This document shows, one piece after another, positions 26,345 to 34,601 of a stretch of 64,000 bases of DNA. The notes beneath the pieces are model-generated. The model was not told the DNA's origin and did not search any database. It saw only the letters and a list, made by a program, of their open reading frames with translations. Source of the stretch: Streptomyces albiflavescens (GTDB lineage: Bacteria > Actinomycetota > Actinomycetes > Streptomycetales > Streptomycetaceae); contig NZ_BMMM01000020.1 in assembly GCF_014645835.1 (NCBI RefSeq), positions 1 to 64,000 of the forward strand, written 5' to 3'. Each line of letters begins with the position of its first letter. Positions within the stretch are counted from its first letter, which is position 1. Made by a program: the position numbers and the translations under genes.

Positions 26345-27641
26345 CGCACTGGCTCTCGACGAAGTCGTACGGTTCACGTCCGACCTCATCCGTATCGACA
26401 CGACCAACCGAGGCGGCGGGGACTGCCAGGAGCGCCCGGCCGCCGAGTACGCGGCCGCGCGGCTTTCCGAAGCGGGCCTGGAGCCCACACTCCTGGAGCG
26501 CACGAAGGGGCGCACGAACGTCGTCGCCCGTATCGAGGGCACCGACCCGTCCGCCGACGCCCTGCTCGTCCACGGCCATCTGGATGTCGTGCCCGCGCAC
26601 GCGGAGGACTGGAGTGTGCACCCGTTCTCCGGGGAGATCCGCGACGGTGTCGTCTGGGGGCGCGGCGCGGTCGACATGAAGAACATGGACGCGATGATCC
26701 TGGCCGTCGTCCGCGCGTGGGCGCGCGATGGGGTGCGGCCTCGCCGCGACGTCGTCATCGCGTTCACCGCCGACGAGGAGGCGAGCGCCGAGGACGGCTC
26801 GGGGTTCCTCGCCGATCAGCACCCCGGACTCTTCGAGGGCTGCACCGAGGGCATCAGCGAGTCGGGGGCCTTCACCTTCCACGACGGCAGCGGCAGGCAG
26901 TTGTATCCGATCGCGGCCGGCGAGCGCGGCACCGGCTGGCTCAAGCTCACCGCACGCGGGCGGGCGGGGCACGGTTCCAAGGTGAACCGGAGCAACGCGG
27001 TGACGCGGCTCGCCGCCGCGATCACCCGGATCGGGGCGTACGAGTGGCCGCTGCGGCTCACCCCGACCGTGCGCGCGGCACTGACCGAACTCGCGGCTCT
27101 CTACGGCATCGAGGGTGACCTCGACGACGTGGACGGCCTTCTGGAGAAGCTCGGTCCCGCCGCCGCGCTCGTCGAGGCGACGGTGCGCAACAGCTCCAAT
27201 CCGACCATGCTGAGCGCCGGTTACAAGATCAACGTCATCCCGGGGGAGGCCGTCGCATACGTGGACGGCAGATATCTGTTCGGCGGCGAGGACGAGTTCC
27301 GCACCACCCTGGACCGGCTCACCGGACCGGACGTGGAGTGGGAGTTCCACCATCGTGAGGTGGCCCTCCAGGCGCCGGTGGATTCCGTGATGTACGCGAA
27401 GATGCGCGCGGCCGTCGAGGAGTTCGCGCCCGAGGGGCATGTGGTGCCGTACTGCATGTCGGGCGGCACGGACGCCAAGCAGTTCTCGCACCTCGGCATC
27501 ACCGGATACGGCTTCGCGCCGCTGAAGCTCCCGGAGGGCTTCGACTACCAGGCGCTCTTCCACGGCGTCGACGAGCGCGTGCCGGTCGAGGCGCTCCACT
27601 TCGGCGTCCGCGTTCTCGACCGCTTTCTGCGCACGGCCTAG
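26337..27641 (+). CDS. M20-family metallopeptidase/deacylase
   Basis: A 434-residue zinc amidohydrolase (ArgE/DapE/CPG2 fold). Metal and catalytic residues are visible: H81 and D83 in HGHLDVVP, D113 in GRGAVDMK, E147-E148 in TADEEASAEDGSG, and a late SGGTDAKQFSHLGI. The dimerisation/lid domain lies between about 190 and 310. It splits off terminal residues or acyl groups from small peptides. ATG at 26337 overlaps the M55 stop, so the two are coupled. Exact substrate not evident. Confidence 0.9.
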   Translation: MADALALDEVVRFTSDLIRIDTTNRGGGDCQERPAAEYAAARLSEAGLEPTLLERTKGRTNVVARIEGTDPSADALLVHGHLDVVPAHAEDWSVHPFSGEIRDGVVWGRGAVDMKNMDAMILAVVRAWARDGVRPRRDVVIAFTADEEASAEDGSGFLADQHPGLFEGCTEGISESGAFTFHDGSGRQLYPIAAGERGTGWLKLTARGRAGHGSKVNRSNAVTRLAAAITRIGAYEWPLRLTPTVRAALTELAALYGIEGDLDDVDGLLEKLGPAAALVEATVRNSSNPTMLSAGYKINVIPGEAVAYVDGRYLFGGEDEFRTTLDRLTGPDVEWEFHHREVALQAPVDSVMYAKMRAAVEEFAPEGHVVPYCMSGGTDAKQFSHLGITGYGFAPLKLPEGFDYQALFHGVDERVPVEALHFGVRVLDRFLRTA

Positions 27642-27650
27642 GGGGACGGG

Positions 27651-29624
27651 ATGCAGAGCATGTCATACGGTTCGTGGCCCTCGCCGATCGACGCTGCGCT
27701 CGCCGCCGCGCACGACGGGCACGCCGAGTTCGTGGGCTTCGTGGGCGACGAGGCGTGGTGGACCGAACCACGGCCCACGGAAGGCGGGCGGCGCACGCTC
27801 GTACGGCGCAAGGCCGACGGCACGGAGGAGTCGGTGCTGCCGGCCCCCTGGAACGTACGCAGCCGCGTCATCGAGTACGGCGGTCACCCCTGGGCCGGAG
27901 TCATGCGCCCCGAGGGACCCCTGGTCGTCTTCGTCAACTTCGCCGATCAGCGGCTTTATCTGTACGAGGCCGACGGCGAGCCACGGCCGCTGACACCCGT
28001 ATCGCCGGTGGGCGACGGACTGCGCTGGGTGGACCCGCAGTTGCGGGTGGTGCGCGGTGAAGTGTGGTGCGTTCTGGAGGAGTTCACCGGGGACGGGCCG
28101 ACCGATGTGCGGCGGGTCCTCGCCGCGGTGCCCTTGGACGGGTCCGCCGCACAGGACCGGGACGCCGTGCGGGAGCTGACCGACGGGCGGCAACGGTTCG
28201 TCACCGGCCCCCGGCTCTCGCCCGACGGCCGGCAGGCGGCCTGGCTCACCTGGGACCACCCGCGGATGCCATGGGACGGGACGGAGGTGGTCCTCGCGGA
28301 CCTCGCCGACGACGGCACGATGCGCGGCGCTCGGTCCGTGGCCGGCGGCACGGAGGAGTCCGTCGTCCAGGTCGACTGGGCCCCCGATGGAACCCTGCTG
28401 TATGTCAGTGACCGCACCGGCTGGTGGAATCTGTACCGGCTCGACCGGGACGGCGAGGAGACGGCCGTCTGCCCGCGCGAGGAGGAGTTCGGCGGCTCGC
28501 TGTGGCGGATCGGGTACCGCTGGTTCGCACCGCTGGAGAGCGGGCTGATCGCCGTCGTGCACGGGCGGGGCGCCACCGCGCTCGGTGTCCTGGACCCGGA
28601 GACCGGGGAGGTCGTCGACGCGGCGGGACCCTGGACCGAGTTCGCCCCGACGCTCGCCGCGCACGGCAGCAGAATCGTGGGCGTCGGCGCCAGCCCCCGC
28701 AGCGCCTACGAGGTCGTCGAGCTGGACGCCCGCACCGGTCGGGCCCGGGTGATCGGCGCCGCGCACGACGACCCGGTGGACCCCGCGTACTACCCGGAGC
28801 CGCAGATCCGCACCTTCACCGGACCTGCGGGACGAGAGATCCACGCGCACATCTATCCACCGCACCACCCCGACCATGTGGCCCCCGGCGACGAGCTGCC
28901 GCCGTACGTCGTCTGGGCACACGGCGGTCCCACCGGGAGGTCGCCGCTCGTCCTCGACCTGGAGATCGCGTACTTCACCTCGCGCGGGATCGGCGTGGCC
29001 GAGGTCAACTACGGGGGATCGACGGGACACGGGCGGGAGTACCGCAACCGGCTGCGCGAGCAGTGGGGCGTCGTCGACGTCGAGGACTGCGCGGCCGTCG
29101 CGCTCGCGCTGGCCGAGGAGGGCACCGCCGACCGGCGGCGGCTCGCCATCCGAGGGGGCAGCGCCGGCGGCTGGACGACCGCAGCGTCCCTGACGAGCAC
29201 CGATGTCTACGCCTGCGGCACGATCCTCTATCCGATCCTCGACCTCGTCGGATGGGGTTCGGGGGAGACCCACGACTTCGAGTCGCAGTATCTGGAGTCG
29301 CTGGTCGGGCCGATCGCCGAAGTGCCCGGCCGGTACGTGGAGCGCTCGCCCTCCGAGCACGCCGACAGGATCACCGCGCCCTTCCTGCTGCTCCAGGGCC
29401 TCGACGACGCCATCTGCCCGCCCGTGCAGTGCGAGCGGTTCCTGGCCAAACTGGAGGAACAGGGGCGACGCGTGCCGCACGCCTACATCGCCTTCGAGGC
29501 GGAGGGGCACGGCTTCCGGCGGGCCGAGACGCTGGTGCGGGCGCTGGAGTCCGAACTCTCGCTGTACGCACAGGTCTTCGGCCTCAACCCGTCCGGCATC
29601 CCTACCTTGGAGCTGGCCAAGTGA
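27651..29624 (+). CDS. S9-family prolyl oligopeptidase / acylaminoacyl peptidase
   Basis: A 657-residue serine peptidase with an N-terminal beta-propeller (TolB/WD-like repeats, residues about 20-380) and a C-terminal alpha/beta hydrolase domain. The nucleophile Ser504 lies in RGGSAGGWTT, the Asp in LLLQGLDDAICPP (about 585) and the His in AEGHGF (about 620). It trims short peptides. It starts 9 bases after the M20 stop and its own stop overlaps the REFD-repeat gene as GTGA. The ATG three codons later is an alternative start. Confidence 0.92.
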   Translation: MQSMSYGSWPSPIDAALAAAHDGHAEFVGFVGDEAWWTEPRPTEGGRRTLVRRKADGTEESVLPAPWNVRSRVIEYGGHPWAGVMRPEGPLVVFVNFADQRLYLYEADGEPRPLTPVSPVGDGLRWVDPQLRVVRGEVWCVLEEFTGDGPTDVRRVLAAVPLDGSAAQDRDAVRELTDGRQRFVTGPRLSPDGRQAAWLTWDHPRMPWDGTEVVLADLADDGTMRGARSVAGGTEESVVQVDWAPDGTLLYVSDRTGWWNLYRLDRDGEETAVCPREEEFGGSLWRIGYRWFAPLESGLIAVVHGRGATALGVLDPETGEVVDAAGPWTEFAPTLAAHGSRIVGVGASPRSAYEVVELDARTGRARVIGAAHDDPVDPAYYPEPQIRTFTGPAGREIHAHIYPPHHPDHVAPGDELPPYVVWAHGGPTGRSPLVLDLEIAYFTSRGIGVAEVNYGGSTGHGREYRNRLREQWGVVDVEDCAAVALALAEEGTADRRRLAIRGGSAGGWTTAASLTSTDVYACGTILYPILDLVGWGSGETHDFESQYLESLVGPIAEVPGRYVERSPSEHADRITAPFLLLQGLDDAICPPVQCERFLAKLEEQGRRVPHAYIAFEAEGHGFRRAETLVRALESELSLYAQVFGLNPSGIPTLELAK

Positions 29625-29755
29625 AACCGTTCGGCCAGCATATGGGGCAGCATTCCAACCGGGAATTCGACCGGGAATTCGACCGGCAATTCGACCGAGA
29701 ATTCAACCGGGACTTCGATCGGGAATTCGATCAGGATCTGGAGTACACCGAGTGA
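29621..29755 (+). CDS. 44-residue REFD-repeat microprotein
   Basis: Unknown small protein. GTG 29621 overlaps the S9 stop as GTGA, and its own stop overlaps the S66 GTG start as GTGA (29752-29755), so it is coupled at both ends and fills the gap exactly. After 13 residues (VKPFGQHMGQHSN) come seven tetrapeptide units: REFD, REFD, RQFD, REFN, RDFD, REFD, QDLE, ending YTE. The units are 12-bp tandem repeats with GAATTC at their core, so codon use (GAA, CGA, GAT) differs from neighbours. The alternating charges with a regular Phe suggest an amphipathic helix or a phase/oligomer-forming peptide. It could also be a spacer keeping ribosomes loaded on the next gene. Confidence 0.55.
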   Translation: MKPFGQHMGQHSNREFDREFDRQFDREFNRDFDREFDQDLEYTE

Positions 29756-30702
29756 CCTCATCGACCCCGCTGACCCGGCCCGCGCGGCTCGCCGCAGGGG
29801 CCCGCGTCGCCGTCGTCGCGCCCAGCGGACCCGTGCCCGACGAGCGGCTTCAAGCCGGTCTCGACATCCTGCGCGGCTGGGATCTCGACCCGGTCGTGGC
29901 ACCCCATGTCCTGGCCCGGCACGCGGAGTTCGACTATTTGGCGGGCACGGACGCGGACCGGGCCGCGGACTTCCAGGCCGCCTGGTGCGACCCGGACGTC
30001 GCCGCGGTGCTGTGCGCCCGCGGCGGGTACGGCGTGCAGCGCATGGTCGACCTCCTCGACTGGGACGCCATACGGGCCGCGGGGCCCAAGGTGTTCGTCG
30101 GATACAGCGACATCACGGCGCTGCATGAGGCCTTCGCGACCCGGGTGGGCCTCGCCACCCTGCACGGACCGATGGTGGCGGCCGTCGACTTCCTCAAGAA
30201 CGCGCGGGCGCAGCAGCATCTGCGGGCGACGCTCTTCGAGCCGGAGTCGGTGCGAACCATCGCGTCGAGCGAGGGCACCGCGCTGGTGCCGGGACGAGCC
30301 CGGGGCGTGACCCTCGGCGGCTGTGTGTGCCTGCTCGCCGCCGACCTGGGCGCACCGCACGCCCGTGCCTCCGCCCGGGGAGGGCTGCTCCTGATCGAGG
30401 ACATCGGCGAGGAGGCGTACCGGCTGGACCGGATGCTGACCCAGCTCCTGCGGGCCGGATGGCTCGACGGCGTCGCTGGGATCGCACTCGGTTCATGGGT
30501 GGACTGCGGTCCGTACGAGGGATTGCGTGCGGTCTTCGCCGACCGGCTCGGCGGGCTCGGCGTGCCGATCGTCGAACGCTTCGGGTTCGGGCACTGCGAC
30601 GGCGCGCTCACCATCCCGTTCGGGCTCCGGGCCGAACTCGACGCGGACGCCGGGACGTTGACGCTGGACGAGCCCGCGCTCAGCCAGCAAACCCTTCACT
30701 GA
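29752..30702 (+). CDS. S66-family LD-carboxypeptidase
   Basis: A 316-residue serine carboxypeptidase that cuts the L,D bond of murein tetrapeptides during cell-wall recycling. The nucleophile lies in FVGYSDITALHEAF. The Glu (LLLIEDIGEEAYRLDRML) and His (FGFGHCDGALTIPFG) complete the S66 triad. The start is GTG at 29752, coupled to the REFD gene; no signal peptide, so it acts in the cytosol on imported peptides. It closes a co-oriented peptidase set whose members fit uptake and breakdown of D-amino-acid peptides. Confidence 0.9.
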   Translation: MTSSTPLTRPARLAAGARVAVVAPSGPVPDERLQAGLDILRGWDLDPVVAPHVLARHAEFDYLAGTDADRAADFQAAWCDPDVAAVLCARGGYGVQRMVDLLDWDAIRAAGPKVFVGYSDITALHEAFATRVGLATLHGPMVAAVDFLKNARAQQHLRATLFEPESVRTIASSEGTALVPGRARGVTLGGCVCLLAADLGAPHARASARGGLLLIEDIGEEAYRLDRMLTQLLRAGWLDGVAGIALGSWVDCGPYEGLRAVFADRLGGLGVPIVERFGFGHCDGALTIPFGLRAELDADAGTLTLDEPALSQQTLH

Positions 30703-30749
30703 ATCTTCGTCAATAAAGTCTCCGCACGGTGATTGACCTCGTCTGACAC

Positions 30750-30968
30750 GTGTCACAGCACCCGCCGGTGCGGGTGCCGGACGTGACGAAGCGGTTCACC
30801 GTCACGCTGCCGGGGATCGTGCACCGGTACGAGGCTGGGCACCGCCTCCGGTTCGTCGTCGCCGCCAGTGACGACGCGTACTTCGGGAACAAGGGGGTCA
30901 AACCGGTGACGGTCACCAGCGCGCCCGACGACACCGGGGTGCTGCGGCTGCCGGTCGTCGGGGACTGA
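30750..30968 (+). pseudogene. C-terminal remnant of an X-Pro dipeptidyl-peptidase/CocE-type hydrolase
   Basis: A 72-codon open frame whose protein (RFTVTLPGIVHRYEAGHRLR, VVAASDDAYFGNKGVKP) resembles the C-terminal jelly-roll of PepX/CocE/NonD hydrolases. The serine-hydrolase domain is absent upstream, where only 47 bases follow the S66 gene. It is read as a decayed remnant, though an expressed fragment cannot be excluded. The rest of the 352-base spacer (30703-31054) holds nothing else recognised. Confidence 0.6.
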
Positions 30969-31054
30969 ACGCCTCGCCGCCGGGGATCGGCCCGGGATCA
31001 CCCGGAGGAACCTGTCACCGCGCGGACCGGCATCTCGCGACTCATCCTGAGCGC

Positions 31055-31303
31055 ATGAGCCCGAAGACCTCCGAGAGTGCCGGCGCGAGCGGCGGGACGA
31101 GCAGTGGCGGGCTGCTGGCACCCGGCAGGGTCAGTGTCGCCACACTGGCCCTGCTCGCCCTGATCTTCGTCTTCGAGAACACCCGCGGTACCAAGATCCG
31201 GCTGTTCATTCCGGAAGTGACCATGCCGCTGTGGATGGCACTTCTCGGTACCGGGGTGATCGGCGGCCTGTGCGGGGCGTACGCCGTGAAGCGCAGGGGC
31301 TGA
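31055..31303 (+). CDS. LapA/DUF1049-type small membrane protein
   Basis: An 82-residue protein with a Ser/Gly-rich N-terminus and two transmembrane segments (VSVATLALLALIFVF and MALLGTGVIGGLCGAYAV). Between them is the conserved ENTRGTKIRLFIPEVTMPLW, the LapA pattern. E. coli LapA helps lipopolysaccharide assembly; the role in a Gram-positive organism is unknown. Ends KRR-G, cytosolic. Followed 26 bases later by the acetyltransferase gene. Confidence 0.8.
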   Translation: MSPKTSESAGASGGTSSGGLLAPGRVSVATLALLALIFVFENTRGTKIRLFIPEVTMPLWMALLGTGVIGGLCGAYAVKRRG

Positions 31304-31329
31304 GCCGCGCGCTCGCGTAGGGTGACGGG

Positions 31330-31878
31330 ATGCCTGACAACGTCCGCTATCTCGCTGAAGGCCCTCGCGTGGGCATACGCCACTTCACGTACGAGGACGG
31401 TGCGGAGTTCACCGCCCGGGCGCGGGAGAGCAAGGATCTGCACCAGCCGTGGCTCTTTCCGCCCGGCAGCGCCGACGCCTATGCCGCATACGCGCGGCGG
31501 CTCATCGAGGATCCGACGAAGGCCGGGTTCCTCGTGTGCGAACGGGACGGAGGAGGCATCGCCGGGTTCATCAACATCAACAACATCGTCAGGGGCGGCT
31601 TCCTGTGCGGGGCGCTCGGGTACGGCGCCTTCGCGCACGCGGCGGGGCGCGGGCTGATGGCCGAGGGCCTCGGGCTCGTCGTGCGGTACGCCTTCGGAAA
31701 GATGGGGCTGCACCGGCTCGAAATCAATGCGCAGCCGCAGAACGCCGCCTCCATCGCGCTCGCCAGGCGCTGCGGCTTCCGGCTGGAGGGCTTCTCGCCG
31801 GACTTCATCTTCATCGACGGGGCCTGGCGGGACCACGAGCGGTGGGCGATCACGACGGAGATGATCTCTTCCCGCTGA
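31330..31878 (+). CDS. GNAT acetyltransferase, RimJ/RimL type
   Basis: A 182-residue acetyltransferase of the ribosomal-protein-acetylase-like branch. Conserved are VCERDGGGIAGFININNIV, the acetyl-CoA loop AHAAGRGLMAEGL, RLEINAQPQNAASIALARRCGF, and a final FIDGAWRDHERWAI. The substrate may be a protein N-terminus or small amine. ATG 31330, GGGTGACGGG upstream. Complete and of normal length, unlike the broken arginase gene that follows. Confidence 0.85.
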   Translation: MPDNVRYLAEGPRVGIRHFTYEDGAEFTARARESKDLHQPWLFPPGSADAYAAYARRLIEDPTKAGFLVCERDGGGIAGFININNIVRGGFLCGALGYGAFAHAAGRGLMAEGLGLVVRYAFGKMGLHRLEINAQPQNAASIALARRCGFRLEGFSPDFIFIDGAWRDHERWAITTEMISSR

Positions 31879-31904
31879 GCTCTTCTCGGGTGAGGATGAC
31901 CTCC

Positions 31905-32356
31905 ATGCGGAACATCGTCGTGCTCGACGCACCGTCCAACCTGGGCCTACGCCCTCCCGCGCCCGGAACCGTCCCCGGCTGCCACAAGCTCGCCGGTGCC
32001 CTGCGTGAGCAGCGGATCGTACAGAGTCTCGGCGCTCCCCCACTGTCTTAAGGGCGTGGGAGGTGCCCCCAGAGGGCGGGGTCGTCGTACCGCCGCGCTA
32101 CGACCGCGGCGACTGGCAGGAGGGCGACGGGGTCTTCAACGCGGCCGCCATCGCCGCGTACACCCGCAGACTCGCCGACCGCATCGAGCACCACGTGCTC
32201 GCCGCCGTCGACGGCTCGGCCGACTTCCGGCACCCCGGGAACTCGGACCGGATCGGCGCGGCCGGGGGCGAGGAACTCGCCCTCGCGACCGGCCGCGGCC
32301 AGGACGATGGGGAGCTGCTCGCGGACCTCGTCGCCGCCGCCTTTGCGGAATCCTGA
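31905..32356 (+). pseudogene. Broken arginase/agmatinase-family gene
   Basis: Frame 1 from ATG 31905 reads an arginase N-terminus (IVVLDAPSNLGLRPPAPG, GCHKLAGALREQ) and stops at TAA 32049-32051 inside an inserted ~39-bp repeat. A second frame resumes the arginase sequence (EGGVVVPPRYDRGDW, GDGVFNAAAIAAYTRRLADR). The central metal motif GGDCS is missing between IEHHV and DGSADFRHPGNSD, and after GRGQDD the sequence jumps to a few C-terminal residues (ELLADLVAAAFA). Insertion, frameshift, loss of metal ligands and deletion of the second half show it is dead. Confidence 0.8.
32034..32072 (-). repeat. ~39-bp dispersed element, copy 1 (in the arginase remnant)
   Basis: The complement starts CTGGGGGCACCTCCCACGCC and ends AGTGGGGGAGC. 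It matches the copy at 32895-32933 with about 4-5 differences in 38 bases, in opposite orientation. It is partly self-complementary (GGGGGC / GCCCCC-type ends). It carries the TAA that ends the upstream arginase frame. Confidence 0.75.
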
Positions 32357-32407
32357 CCGGATCCTGACGAGCTCACACCCTGGTCAGCTCCTCGATGACC
32401 CTGTTCC

Positions 32408-34414
32408 ATGGTCATGGTGACGACGATCCGACGTGACGTACTGACGCTTCCCGCCGCCGAGTTGGGTCCGAGCAACCCGCTGCCGCCGCTCCGGCCGCTC
32501 GACGAGATGCATCGCATCGACGAACGGGACAAGGAGGGCCTGCCCCGCGACATGGCCCGCCAGATCGGCTACGAGCCGCTGCGCAGTGTTCTGCCCGAGC
32601 GCATCCGGGACGGGTACGAGAGACAGCGGGCGCCGCGCGAGATCGACACGATCGTGATCGAGAACGACCGGCTGCGGGCCACCGTGCTGCCCGGCTACGG
32701 GGGCCGTATCGTCTCGCTCTTCCACAAGCCCTCCCGGCGGGAACTCCTCTACCGCAACCCGGTGGTGCAGCCCGCCTGCTTCGCCCTCAACGGAGCCTGG
32801 TTCTCCGGCGGCATCGAGTGGAACATCGGCGCGACGGGCCACACCACCTTGTCCTGCTCGCCCGTCCACGCCGCGCGCGTCCCCGCCCCCGACAGCTGGG
32901 GGCACCGCCCACGCCGTTCAGGCAGTGGGGGAGAGATGCTCCGCCTGTGGGAGTGGGAGCGGCTGCGCGACCTCCCCTTCCAGGTCGACCTGTGGCTGCC
33001 GGACGGCTCCGACTTCCTGTACGTCGGCGTCCGGATCCGCAATCCGCACGAGAAACCCGCGCCTGTGTACTGGTGGTCCAACATCGCGGTCCCCGAGGAG
33101 CGCAGGGTGCTGGCACCGGCCGACGAGGCATGGCACTTCGGATACGAGCGGCGGCTGCGGCGGGTGCCGGTACCGGAGTTCGAGGGGGTCGACCGGACAT
33201 ATCCGCTGAACAGCACCTTCCCCGCCGACTACTTCTACGAGGTCCCCGACGGGCGGCGGCGCTGGATCGCCGCGCTCGACGACTCCGGCGACGGGCTCGT
33301 GCAGACATCCACCGACGTGCTGCGCGGTCGCAAGCTGTTCGTCTGGGGCTCCGGTCCGGGAGGGCGGCGCTGGCAGGAGTGGCTCACCGAACCGGGAACC
33401 GGCGGATACTGCGAGATCCAGGCCGGGCTCGCGCGCACCCAGCTCGAACACGTCCGGCTCGACGCGGAGAGCGATGTGTCCTGGCTGGAGGCCTACGGGC
33501 CGCTGGCGGTGGACGCGGAGGCGGTCCACGGGACGGACTGGGAGGCGGCGCGGACGGAGGCCGAGGTCCGGCTCGAAGCCTCCCTTCCTCGGAGTGACGT
33601 CGACGCCGCATACGACGCTTGGTTGCCGCGCGCCGACGCCGAACCCGGCGAGGTGCTCGCGGTGGGATCCGGCTGGGGCGCGCTCGAAGTGCGGCGGGCC
33701 GCCTACAAGTTGCCGGGCACCCCCTTCGACGAGTCCACGCTGGGTGCCGCGCAGGCGCCGTGGCTGGAGTTGCTGCGATCCGGCGCGTTTCCGGAGCCGC
33801 GAAGGGTCGGTCCGCCCGGCGAGACCCTGGTCGCCTCGCACTGGCGCGACATGCTCGAGACCGCGCCGGCCGCGCCGCTCGCCGAATACCACCTCGGGGT
33901 TGCCCAGTGGCACGCGGGCGATCTGGCACAGGCGGTGAGGAGTTGGGAACGAGCGCTCGAACTCGCTCCGTCCCTCTGGCCGTTGCTCCGCTGTCTCGCC
34001 GTCGCCGACCAGGAGGCCGGCAACCGGGAGCGGGCCGCCGACCGGTACGCCGAGGCGTTCGACGATCTGTGCCGGGAGCGGCGGGACGACGGTGAGGTCT
34101 GGACCGCGGCTACGGCTGCGCTGGGACGTGAGGCGATGGGAGCCCTGCTCGCGGTGCGACGTGTGGCGGATGCGCGGGCCGTCTGGGAACGGCTTCGGCC
34201 CGCCACGCGCTCGCGTGGGCGCTTCCGCTTGATCGAGGCGCAGTTGTTGCTGGCCGAGGGTGAGGTGGGGGCGGCTCGGGGTGTCTTCGACGCGGGGTTC
34301 GACGTTGCGGATCTGCGGGAGGGTGCCGAGGTGATTTCCGAGCTGTGGGCTCGGTTGACGGATGAGCCGTTGCCGGGCCGATACGAGTTCCGGATGCGGC
34401 CGCCGGGCGAGTGA
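32408..34414 (+). CDS. DUF5107 and TPR domain protein with an inserted repeat
   Basis: A 668-residue protein. Residues about 70-340 are a galactose-mutarotase-like DUF5107 beta-sandwich (IENDRLRATVLPGYGGRIVS, FSGGIEWNIGATGHT). The C-terminal half has TPR-like helices (LAEYHLGVAQWHAGDLAQAVRSWERALELAP). The family is linked with carbohydrate metabolism, function unknown. Thirteen residues at about 163-175 (SWGHRPRRSGSGG) come from an in-frame copy of the dispersed ~39-bp element; they interrupt an otherwise conserved stretch. Start codons 32408 and 32414 are both possible. A strong terminator follows. Confidence 0.75.
   Translation: MVMVTTIRRDVLTLPAAELGPSNPLPPLRPLDEMHRIDERDKEGLPRDMARQIGYEPLRSVLPERIRDGYERQRAPREIDTIVIENDRLRATVLPGYGGRIVSLFHKPSRRELLYRNPVVQPACFALNGAWFSGGIEWNIGATGHTTLSCSPVHAARVPAPDSWGHRPRRSGSGGEMLRLWEWERLRDLPFQVDLWLPDGSDFLYVGVRIRNPHEKPAPVYWWSNIAVPEERRVLAPADEAWHFGYERRLRRVPVPEFEGVDRTYPLNSTFPADYFYEVPDGRRRWIAALDDSGDGLVQTSTDVLRGRKLFVWGSGPGGRRWQEWLTEPGTGGYCEIQAGLARTQLEHVRLDAESDVSWLEAYGPLAVDAEAVHGTDWEAARTEAEVRLEASLPRSDVDAAYDAWLPRADAEPGEVLAVGSGWGALEVRRAAYKLPGTPFDESTLGAAQAPWLELLRSGAFPEPRRVGPPGETLVASHWRDMLETAPAAPLAEYHLGVAQWHAGDLAQAVRSWERALELAPSLWPLLRCLAVADQEAGNRERAADRYAEAFDDLCRERRDDGEVWTAATAALGREAMGALLAVRRVADARAVWERLRPATRSRGRFRLIEAQLLLAEGEVGAARGVFDAGFDVADLREGAEVISELWARLTDEPLPGRYEFRMRPPGE
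32895..32933 (+). repeat. ~39-bp dispersed element, copy 2 (in frame in the DUF5107 gene)
   Basis: GCTGGGGGCACCGCCCACGC...GGCAGTGGGGGAG matches the element in the arginase remnant in inverted orientation. The insertion of 39 bases keeps the reading frame and adds about 13 residues. Confidence 0.75.
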
Positions 34415-34419
34415 ACGTG

Positions 34420-34601
34420 GGGTTTCCTCGCCCCTCCGCCCCTACCCGTCCCGCACCAGCCTTTCGGCTGCGGGTGGGTGGGGGTTGTTCGCGCAGTTCC
34501 CCGCGCCCCCTTTCAGGGGCGCGGGGAACTGCGCGATCTTTTGAGCGGGGGTCTGGGGGCGGCAGCCCCCAGGGACGGGCAGGGGCGGAGGGGGCGAAAA
34601 C
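34420..34601. repeat. Dispersed intergenic repeat, copy B
   Basis: Between the DUF5107 gene and convergent VOC gene. It contains CCCCTCCGCCCCTACCCGTC, GCGGGTGGGTGGGGGTT, a perfect hairpin with the GCGCAGTTCCCCGCGCCCC core, then GGGGGTCTGGGGGCGGCAGC. Same module as copy A at 2.5 kb. Confidence 0.65.
34489..34541 (+). terminator. Perfect 21-bp-stem hairpin terminator
   Basis: Positions 34489-34509 pair without mismatch with 34516-34536 around a 6-base loop, followed by TCTTTT. This is an exceptionally strong intrinsic terminator for the DUF5107 gene; the fold may also stop the convergent VOC transcript. Confidence 0.9.

Noticed and set aside
30703..30749. Terminator after the S66 gene
   Set aside because: Some AT-rich sequence (AATAAAGTC) but no inverted repeat of useful length.
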